This document shows positions 55,821 to 64,000 of a stretch of DNA of 64,000 nucleotides, piece after piece. The stretch spans positions 5,865,352-5,929,351 of the forward strand of contig NC_087197.1 in the NCBI RefSeq assembly GCF_035594125.1, in the 5' to 3' direction. The notes under the pieces are model-generated. The model saw nothing but the letters and a program-made list of their open reading frames with translations, was not told the origin of the DNA and did no database searches. Made by a program: the position numbers and the translations under genes. Position 1 is the first letter of the stretch; the number at the start of each line of letters is the position of its first letter. Source of the stretch: Scylla paramamosain. Taxonomy: Eukaryota; Arthropoda; Malacostraca; Decapoda; Portunidae.

Positions 55821-57061
55821 GACCCAATATGGGAAAAGGAAACGAAATTTTCAGAAACGTGTCTTTTAAGTGTTTATGAGCGTGCTGGAAAAAAAAAAAA
55901 AACGCTCAAAAGCATGATGAGCACCCAATATGGGAAAACAAAACAACAATCCCCAAAAACGACTCTTTTTCACTGTTGTTGAGCTATTTACGTACCAAAA
56001 CGCTAAAACGCATAGAAACAACCTCTATGGAGAATGGGAATAAGATTACCCAAAATAAGTATTTTCATTGTTTTTGAGCTTATGTAAAAAAAAAAAAAAA
56101 ACGCCAAAATAAATGGAAAATACTCTATATGGACAAATGAAAGAATATTAACAAAAACGGTTATTATGAGTGTTTTGAGCTTCTTAGGTACCAAAACGCT
56201 AAGACGTATTAATAGCACTCACTATGCAGAAACAAAACATCACCAGAAACGTATATTTTCAGTATATTTCACATTGTTAGTTAACAAAACGCCAAAATCC
56301 ATACAATGCACCTCATATGAGGAAAGGAAAGTAAATTTCCAGAAACGTGTCTATTGAGTGTTTATGAGCGTGTTAGGCACCAAAACGCTAAAAAGCATGG
56401 AAAGCACCCCATATGGGAATAGAAAAACAACGTTACCGAAAAAGTCTTTTTCAGTGTTTTGAGCTACTTACGTACCAAAACGCTAAAACGCATGTAAAAC
56501 AACCTTTAAGGGGAAACAGAGTAACATTGCTAAAAACAAGTATTTTAATTGTTTTCGAGATTGTTACGTAGAAAACTGCCCAAATCCATGTAAAGTACTC
56601 TATATGGGGAAAGAAAAAGACATTACGAGAAACGTGTATTATGTGTGTTTTTGAGCTTAAGTACCAAAATGCTAAAAAAAGAAAAAAAAAACATGAATAG
56701 CACTCTATATAGAGTAAAAAGAACAACAGTACCAAGAACGTCTAATTGGAGTATTTTTTTTTTTCTCATTGTTAAATATCAATACGCCAAAATGCATGCA
56801 AAGTCCCTTACATGGGGGAAAGGAAACGACATTACAAGAAACGTATCTTTTGAATATTTTTGTGCATGTTAGGCACCAAAACGCTAAAAAGCATGGAAAG
56901 CATCCTATAAGGGAAAATAAAACAACATTACTAAAAACGTGTCTTTTGAGTGCTTTTGAGTTAGTTACGTACGAAAACACTACTTGAGCTACTTATGTAT
57001 CATAACACTGAAACGCATGCAAAAAACACAATGGAGAAACAATATAACAGTATAACAGTGC
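55821..57061 (+). repeat. Satellite 1 array, forward segment
   Basis: About 13 monomers with the same five-type order (for example types d, e, a, b, c from 56080 to 56550). No genes. Confidence 0.9.
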
Positions 57062-57490
57062 AATGTTGCATATCTAGCTGTCTTCTACCGCTATTTTCAT
57101 GCTAACTGCTCTTCTGATCTTGCTAACTGCATGCCTCCCCTCCTTCCGCGGCCTCGCTGCACAAGACTTTCTTCTTTCTTTCATCCCTATTCTGTCCACC
57201 TCTCTAACGCAAGAGTTAACCAGTATTCTCAATCATTCATCCCTTTCTCTGGTTAACTCTGGAACTCCCTGCCTGCTTCTGTATTTCCACCTTCCTATGA
57301 CTTGAATTCCTTCAAGAGGGAGGTTTCAAGACACTTATTCATCAATTTTTGACCACTGCTTTGACCCTTTTATGGGATTGGCATTTCAGTGGGCATTTTT
57401 TTTAATTAGATTTTTGTTGCCCTCGGCCAATGTCCTTCCTACATAAAAAAAAAAATAAAAAATATAAATAAATAAATGAAAAATAAAAAA
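57062..57490 (+). mobile_element. LINE-A 3' end with A-rich tail (copy 4)
   Basis: TCTAGCTGTCTTCTACCGCT onward, C-terminal coding text ACLPSFRGLAAQDFLLSFIP and LNSGTPCLLLYFHLPM-like, the 3' UTR, then an A-rich tail (57445-57490). 5' truncated, inserted in satellite 1. It matches the minus-strand copy 11664-12060. Confidence 0.87.
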
Positions 57491-58784
57491 AATATGGAGA
57501 AACAGTGTCTTTTGGAAAAACGTGTCTTTTGAGTGTTTTTGTAATTCCTACGTAACAAAACGCTAAAATGCATGCAAAACACCTTTTATGGAGAAACAAA
57601 ATAACATTGCAGAAAACACGTATTTTGAATGTTTTTGATCTTACGTAGAAAAAGGACAAATTCATGCAAAGTAACCTATATAGGGAAACGAAATAACAAT
57701 ATGAGAAACGTGTATTATGAGGGTTTTTGAGCCTCTTAAGTACCAAAACCCGAAAACGTGTTAATACCACTCAATATGGAAAAGCAGAACATTACCAAAA
57801 ACTTGTTATTTGAGTGTTTTTCACAGTTAGATACCAAAACGCCAAAATGCATGCAAACAAAACGACATTATAAGGAACGTATGTTTTGATTGTTTTCGTG
57901 CATGTTAGGAACCAAAACGCTAAAAAGCATGAAAAGCACTTTACATGTGAATATGAAATAACATTACCAAAAACGTCTCATTCGAGTGTTTCCAGCTTCT
58001 TATTACCAAAACGCTAAAAAGCTGGCAAAACATCCTTTACGGAGAAATGGAATAACATTACCCCAAAAAATATATTTTGAGAGTTTTGAGCCTGTTTCAT
58101 AGAAAAAAGCAAAAATGCATGCATGGGGAAAAGAAAAGACATTACAAGAAACGTGTGTATTATGAGTGTTTCTGAACATGAATAGCACTCTATATGGAGA
58201 AACAGAATAACATCAAAAAGATGTATTTTGATTGTATTTCTTATTGTTATGTATCAAGAAGCCAAAAATGTATGCAAAGCACCCTATGTGAAGAAAAGAA
58301 ACATTTCAAGAAACGTGTTTATTCAGCGTTTTTCAGCGTGTTAGTTATCAAAAAGCTAAAAAGCATAGAAATCACACTGTATAGGAATACAAAACAGTAT
58401 CACGAAAAACACGACTTTTCTGTGTTTTGAACTTTTTACGTACCAAAACACTAAAACGCGTATTGAGTTTCTTTTTCTTTCCTTTTTTTTTTTTCTTTTT
58501 TTACATTGTTCGGTACCAAAACGCAAAAAATGCATAGCAAAGCACCCTATATGCGGAAACGAAACCACATTATCAGAAACGTATCTTTTAAGTGTTTTTC
58601 AGCTTCTTACGCACGAAAACGCTAAATCTCATGCAATACACCCTTTATGAAGAAACAGAATATTACATAAAAAAAACAACTTTTTTGAGTGTTTTTGAGC
58701 TTCTTACATACAAACACGCCAAAATGCATGGAAATTATCCTATATGGGGAGGCGAAAGGACAGTACGACAAACGTGTATTATGA
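57491..58784 (+). repeat. Satellite 1 array, forward segment
   Basis: Forward monomers up to GTGTATTATGA, where CR1-like copy 2 begins. No genes. Confidence 0.9.
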
Positions 58785-59633
58785 GAATCGGATGCCGTCG
58801 CCTTGCAGGGAGATTTAGATAGGATGTATGGGTGATGTACAAATGGCAAATGCAGTTTAATATAAACAAATGCAAAGTACTTAGTGTAAGTAGAGGAAAC
58901 CCACACAGTAGGTACACAATAAACAACGAAACTCGGGTAGGTTCATGGTACGAAAAAGATTTAGGAGTTATAGTTAGCTCTGAACTCCATCTAAGAAAGC
59001 AATGGAAAGAGGCCAGAAATAGGGCAAACAGGGTACTAGGATTATTTTTTAGGAGTGTTAAAAGCAGAACGCCCGAAGTAATATTACAGTTATATTTGGC
59101 GTTGGTCAAGCCTCATCTAGGTTACGCTGGCAGTTCTTGTCTCCACATTACCGGAAGGATATAGGTCTATTAGAATCAGTACACAGGAGAATGACTAAAA
59201 GGATACAGGGGATTATGTGTATTCCTTACGAGGCGAGATTGAAGCTGTTAAATTTGCATTCTTTAGAGAGACGTAGGTTAAGAGGGGACTTGATAGAACT
59301 CTTCAAGTGGTGTAAGGGTTATAACAAGAGGGACGTAAGCAAAAATCTTAGGATCAGCGACCAGGATAAAACAAGAAATAACGGGTTCAAGCTTGAAAAA
59401 TTTAGGTTTAAAAAAGCAATTTGTTCTCAAATAGTGGTAAATGAGTGGAACGGACTCAGTAATCATGTAAAAAGTGCTAAGACATTAGGGAGCTTTGACA
59501 GCAGATTAGACGGGTTTATGGATGGGCATGACAGGTGGAAATATGTAGGTATATTTTATACAGGGACTGCCACGTGTAAGCCTGGTGGCTTCTTGCAGCT
59601 TCCCTTATTTCTTATGTTCTTATATTCTTATGA
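58785..59633 (+). mobile_element. CR1-like LINE copy 2, 3' part
   Basis: It starts GAATCGGATGCCGTCGCC and ends in TTATGTTC-type octamers. TTATGA stands on both sides (58779-58784 and 59628-59633), a probable target duplication or shared microhomology. It is a 5'-truncated insertion that splits a monomer between TATGA and GTGTTT. Confidence 0.88.
58832..59560 (+). pseudogene. CR1-like copy 2 C-terminal domain
   Basis: 58832-59164: WQMQFNINKCKVLSVSRGNP, VGSWYEKDLGVIVSSELHLR and RTPEVILQLYLALVKPHLGY. After one shift 59137-59739 (frame to about 59550): SPHYRKDIGLLESVHRRMTK, LNLHSLERRRLRGDLIELFK, VNEWNGLSNHVKSAKTLGSF and MDGHDRWK. Only one frameshift over 240 residues makes this the least damaged CR1-like copy here. 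Confidence 0.87.
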
Positions 59634-59990
59634 GTGTTTTTTTTTTCAGCTTCTTAAGTACAAAAACGCTAAAACGCATAACACTGCTTATGGAGAAATA
59701 GAACATTATAAAAAAAAAACGTGTACTTTTGAGTGTTAGGTTCCAATGTTTCAATGTTCCAATGTTCGATGGAGGGTGCAAAGCACCCTCTATGGCAAAT
59801 GAAATGACATTACCAGACACATATCTCTTTTGTTTTTTTGACCGGGTTAGGTACCAAAACGCTAAAAAGTATCGAAATCACCATATATAGGAATATAAAC
59901 CATAGAAAACATCATGTATGGGAATAGAAAACAACATTACTAAAAAGAGTCTTTGATGTGTTTTTTTTTTCAGCTTATTACATAAAAACA
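59634..59990 (+). repeat. Satellite 1 array, last segment
   Basis: Forward monomers between CR1-like copies 2 and 3, with a local GTTTCAATGTTCCAATGTTC run near 59750. This is the end of satellite 1 in the window. Confidence 0.85.
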
Positions 59991-61245
59991 TAAGAACATA
60001 AGAAATAAGGGAAGCTGCAAGAAGCGACCAGGCTTACATGTGGCAGTCCCTGTATGAAATATACCTACCTATTTCCATCTATTATCCTCATCCACAAACC
60101 TGTCAAATCTTCATTTAAAGCTCTCTAGTGCCCTAGCACTAACAACATGATTACTGAGTCCGTTCCACTCATCTACCACTCTATTTGAGAACCAATTGTT
60201 TTCCTATCTCCTTCCTAAACCTAAATTTTTCAAGCTTGAACCTGTTATTTCTTGTTCTATCCTGGTTGCTGGTCCTAAGAATTTTGCCTACATCCCCCTT
60301 GTTATAACCCTTATACCACTTAAAGACTTCTATCAGGTCCCCTCTTAACCTACGTCTTTCTAAAGAATGTAAATTTAACAACTTCAATCTCGGCTCGTAA
60401 GGAATACTCCTGTATCCTTTTAGTCATTCACCTCTGTACTGATTCTAATAGACCTATATCTTTCCTGTAATGTGGGGACCAGAACTGCACAGCGTAGTCT
60501 AGATGAGGTCTGACCAGCGCCAAGTATAACTTTAATATTACTTCCGGCCTTCTACTTTTAACACTCCTAAAAATGAATCCTAATACCCTATTTGCCTTGT
60601 TTCTGGCTTCTATGCATTGTTTCCCTAGACGGAGTTCAGAGCTAACTATAATTCCTAAATCTTTCTCGTACCCTATACCTACCAGAGTTTGGTTGTTTAA
60701 TGTGTACCTATTGTGTGGTGGGTTTCCTCTACCTACGCTAAGCACTTTGCATTTATTGATATTAAATTCCATTTGTCATCTATCCGTCCATTCATTCATT
60801 CTATCCAAGTCTGCCTGCAAGGCGATGGCATCCGATTCTGACCTAATTAATCTACCTATCTTTGTGTCATCCGCAAATTTACTAACATCACTACTAATTC
60901 CACTATCCAAGTCATTGATATATATTAGAAATAACAATGGCCCTAATACTGATCCCTGTGGCACCCCACTAATGACATGACCCCACTCGGATTTCGAGTC
61001 GTTTATTACCACTCTCTGTCGCCTGTTACCAAGCCATGACCCTATCCAGCCTAACACCTTCCCATCTATCCCGTGTGCCATAACCTTTCTCAGGAGCCTT
61101 TGATTGGGTACCTTGTCAAATGCTTTACTAAAGTCCAGATATAAGATATCATAACTATCACCATTATCTACTGCCTCGTACACCTTACTGTAAAAACTTA
61201 ACAAGTTTGTCAGGCAAGACTTCCCCTTCGTGAAGCCATGCTGTG
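59991..61245 (-). mobile_element. CR1-like LINE copy 3
   Basis: The minus-strand 3' end (octamers) lies at 59991-60012. The 5' truncation at 61245 (CCACAGCATGGCTTCACGAA on the minus strand) borders LINE-A copy 5. It is the least substituted RT of the family in this window. Confidence 0.9.
60060..60775 (-). pseudogene. CR1-like copy 3 C-terminal domain
   Basis: 60428-60772: MEFNINKCKVLSVGRGNP, YEKDLGIIVSSELRLGKQCI and LYLALVRPHLDYAVQFWSPH. A shift at about 60425, then 60181-60387: KLLNLHSLERRRLRGDLIEV and GDVGKILRTSNQDRTRNN. The tail down to 60060 is shifted. Confidence 0.86.
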
Positions 61246-61300
61246 GAATCCACCCATGTCGTCGTGGACTTGTTCGAGTAGGGGCGAGGAACGCATACAC
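60776..61300 (-). pseudogene. CR1-like copy 3 reverse transcriptase
   Basis: On the minus strand: QHGFTKGKSCLTNLLSFYSK, YDILYLDFSKAFDKVPNQRL (block A Asp present), VISGVPQGSVLGPLLFLIYI (block B) and SDVSKFADDTKIGRLIRSES (FADD pair). An open stretch of about 155 codons from 61245 down to 60776 is intact; the first residues before 61245 come from flanking DNA. A stop follows NEWTDR. Because block A reads DFSKAFD here, the N in copy 1 is a later change. Confidence 0.88.
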
Positions 61301-61739
61301 GGCACTTTTCTGGGCTCAACAGACTACTGAGAGGGAGGAAGGCCAACAAAACACAGTCCCACTAGCACTTCTGTCTTTATTGCCCGCACGGAGCAGTACC
61401 ACAGGACACGACGAGGAGGCAGTAAACACCTGCCGAAACGATAATTACTCCCAGTGAGGTCTAAAGCACTGTTCAGGGGGTGCTGTGAACTTATCATTAA
61501 ACCCAGCTGTGACCTCACTGAATGTTTCCCTTTGTGTCTCACAACACAAGGGGGCAGTCACAGCCTGCTCTCTAAAGACAACTCTCTTCCTCCACACAAA
61601 ACTACAAACACCTAATAACACACACACCCTTCACTCAAAAATTTCAAAATTATCATGGCGACTCCTACACCAGCCACGGAGTCCCCATCTGGAAAGGGGA
61701 CCATAAATGTCCCCAGGTTAGACTGCCTTTCTGTCGACG

Positions 61740-62560
61740 ACCCTAAGTGTCTTCCCTCGACTTTTTCTTCATTAACTTCTGCAGAATTCGCGGTCTAAGA
61801 TCTAATTTTCAATCTGTAGAACACCACCTCTCCTCTTCTAAACCTCATCTTCTTTTCTTCACTGAAACTCAAGTGTCTGAGGCAACTGAGAGTAGCCACT
61901 TTTCTGTTCCCTCCTACTTTTCTATCCTCATTTTCGATCCAAAGCTGGATGTTGCGTTTATGTACGCAATGACTTAACTTGCTCTCGTGCCCACGCTCTT
62001 GAATCTTCCGAGTTTTCCACCATCTCGCTACGACTACAGAGTTACTCTCAAACTAAATTTATCTGTGCTGTATACCTCTCACCTAACCCCTCTGACTGTA
62101 AGAATTTTTTTGACTACTTAACTTCCAAAGTGGAGCACATTCTGACCCTCTTCCCTTATGCAGAGATCTCCATTCTTGGAGACTTCAATGTTCACCACCA
62201 GCTTTGGCTTTCCTCTCCCTTCACAGACCATCCTGGTGAACTAGCCTTCAACTGCTATCCTCCACGACCTAGAGCAATTGGTGCAACACCCTACTCGTAT
62301 TCCTGACCGTCTTGGAGATACGCCCAATATTCTTGACCTTTTCCTGACCTCTAATCCTTCTGCTTATGCTGTCACCCTTTCTTCTCTGTTGGGCTCCTCC
62401 GATCACAATCTCATATCTGTATCTTGTCCTATCGCTCCAATCCCTCCTCAGGATCTCCCTAAGCGAAGGTGACTCTGGCGTTTTGTCTCTGTCAGTTGGG
62501 TGGACTTGAGGAGGTATTGTGCAGATTTTCCTTGGAATGACTACTGCTTCCATGTCAGAG
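61740..62560 (+). pseudogene. LINE-A copy 5 endonuclease domain
   Basis: 61747-61977: FFINFCRIRGLRSNFQSVEH, PHLLFFTETQVSEATESS. Then shifted pieces ([20 protein letters not shown] near 62160-62215) and 62278-62472: [36 protein letters not shown] and [15 protein letters not shown] (SDH motif intact). Stops occur around 61975 and 62470. Confidence 0.84.
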
Positions 62561-64000
62561 AACCGTCTTTGTGTGGTGAGCTAATGATAGAGGTGATAGC
62601 GTCTGGCATGGAGGCGTACATTTCTCACTCTTTTTCTCAACCTAAACCTTCCGAGCCTTGGTTTAACACAGCTTGTTCTCGTGCTATATATACATGAAAG
62701 AGAGGTGGCCCACAAAAGGTATTTAAGCCTTCCATCACCAGAAACTCATGCACTTTATATTTCTGCCCGGAACCATGACAAGTCTGTTCTCCAACTAGCC
62801 AGAAAACTCTTTCATTAACAGAAAGTGTCAAAACCTTTCAAGATCTAACTCCCCTCGTGACTTCCGGCATCTAGCCAAAAATGTCTCCAATAACTTTGCT
62901 TCTTCATCTTTCTCTCCTTTATTTCAACCAGATGGCACCACTGCTATCGCATCTATTTCTAAAGCTGAACTCTTTGCTCAAACCTTTGCTATAAACTCTA
63001 CCTTGGACGATTCTGGGCTTGTTCCTCCCTCTCCTCAATCCTCTGACTACTTCATGCTACTTATTAAAATTCTTAGCAATGATGTTTTTCATGCCCTTGC
63101 TGGACTAAACCCTTGGAAGGATTATGGACCTGATAGAGTCCCTCCTATTGTTCTCCGAAACTGTGGCTCCGTGCTTGCACCTTACCTAGTCAAACTCTTT
63201 CAGCTGTCTGTCAACATCTACCTTTCCTTCTTGCTGGAACTTTGCCTACATTCAGCCTGTTCCTAAAAAAGGGTGACCGTTCTAATCTCTCAAACTACCG
63301 TCCTATTGCTTTAATTTCCTGTCTATCTAAAGTTTTTGAATCTATCCTCAATAGAGAGATTCTTAAACATCTATCACTTCACAACCTTGTATCTGATCGC
63401 CAGTATGGGTTCCGTCAAGGACGCTCAACTGGTGATCTTCTGGCTTTCCTTACTGAGTCTTGGTCATCCTCTTTTAGAGATTTTGGTGAAACTTTTGCTG
63501 TTTTGCTGTTTGGCTTGTATCCTTCTCTCTGTAACTTCATCTCATGTTTCCTTTCTGACCGTTCTATTGCTGCTGTGGTAGACGGTCACTATTCTTCTCC
63601 TAAATGTATTAACAGTGGTGTTCCTCAGGGTTCTGTCCTGTCACCCACTCTCTTCTTATTATTCATTAATGACCTTCTAAACTAAACTTCTTGTAATATC
63701 CACTCCTACACTGATGATACCACCCTGTACTTTTCCACGTCTTTTCATAGACGTCCAACCCTTCAGAAAGTAAACATTTCACGCAGGGAAGCCACAGAAT
63801 GCTTGAGTTCTGATCTTTCTAAAATTTCTGATTGGGGCAGAGCAAACATGGTATTGTTCAATGCCTCAAAAACTCAATCCCTCCATCTATCAACTCGACA
63901 CAACCTTCCAGACAACTATCCTCCCTTCTTCAATGACACTCAACTGTTCCCCTCTTCTACACTAAACATCCTTGGTCTGTCCTTTACTTATAATCTGAAC
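62561..64000 (+). pseudogene. LINE-A copy 5 linker and reverse transcriptase (partial)
   Basis: The linker has ISHSFSQPKPSEPWFNTACS (62600-62690). Fingers: PQSSDYFMLLIKILSNDVFH and KDYGPDRVPPIVLRNCGSVL. 63242-63685: KKGDRSNLSNYRPIALISCL, VSDRQYGFRQGRSTGDLLAF, then a collapse FGETFAVLLFGLYPSL, where block A with the first catalytic Asp is missing. NSGVPQGSVLSPTLFLLFIN follows, a stop, HSYTDDTTLYFSTSFHRRPT (DD pair present), NLPDNYPPFFNDTQ and ILGLSFTYNLN at the edge. Confidence 0.86.

Larger units (their letters stand above)
61246..64000 (+). mobile_element. LINE-A copy 5, 5' UTR to RT, cut by window end
   Basis: A 5' region (61246-61740, with CGATAATTACTCCCAGT at 61438 shared with copy 1 and TTAAACCCAGCTGTGACCTC shared with copy 2), then endonuclease and RT on the plus strand. 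The first about 150 bp (61246-61395) have no counterpart in the window, so the true start is uncertain. Confidence 0.85.

Overview
This 64 kb window is repeat DNA from an animal genome, most likely an arthropod and probably a decapod crustacean. That guess rests on my recall that these LINE, BEL/Pao, Ty3/gypsy and PIF/Harbinger families and long microsatellites are common in crab and shrimp assemblies; no diagnostic host gene is present. I found no convincing intact host gene, tRNA, rRNA or CRISPR array. Every recognisable coding stretch belongs to a transposable element (TE) and nearly all are broken by stops, frameshifts or deletions.

Layout. 1-3962: the 3' part of a Ty3/gypsy element with integrase UPSTREAM of reverse transcriptase (Gmr1-like order) and a complete 3' LTR, which ends against a LINE-A remnant. 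4063-7182: leader, gag and protease of a second Gmr1-like element. 7183-15598: two LINE-A copies (one about 3 kb on the minus strand), a fragment of another LINE, a possible DNA-transposon end, an AT microsatellite and unassigned DNA. 15599-19690: satellite 2 (about 91 bp monomers in a three-monomer pattern), interrupted by an exon-like insert and by a Mutator-like (MULE) transposase pseudogene.

From 19691 to about 59990 the substrate is satellite 1, a diverged array of about 96 bp monomers arranged as a pentameric higher-order repeat of about 480 bp, with several strand reversals. Many TEs are inserted in it: LINE-A (21585-23029), BEL/Pao-1 (23315-29475), CR1-like LINE (35677-37996), Ty3/gypsy-B (38156-48205), a 29 bp CR1 tip (49803-49831), BEL/Pao-2 (49864-55820), a LINE-A 3' end (57062-57490) and CR1-like copies (58785-59633 and 59991-61245). 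The window ends in a long LINE-A copy cut by the edge.

The most unusual structure lies inside gypsy-B. A PIF/Harbinger transposon (39410-42824, TIRs and TAA target duplication) sits in the gypsy protease. Part of it plus adjoining protease sequence recurs at 45155-47865 in opposite orientation, giving an inverted repeat with arms of about 2.6-2.7 kb around a 2.06 kb loop. The arms are nearly identical but differ in microsatellite lengths and in small indels and substitutions.

Relative order inferred from nesting: satellite 1 is oldest; BEL, gypsy-B and CR1-like elements inserted into it; Harbinger and a LINE-A tail entered gypsy-B; the inverted duplication came last. A recurring theme is short, near-perfect snap-back palindromes (8-18 bp arms, 2-6 nt spacers), several exactly at rearrangement or insertion borders. 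Boundaries and identities were judged by eye, with no alignment software.
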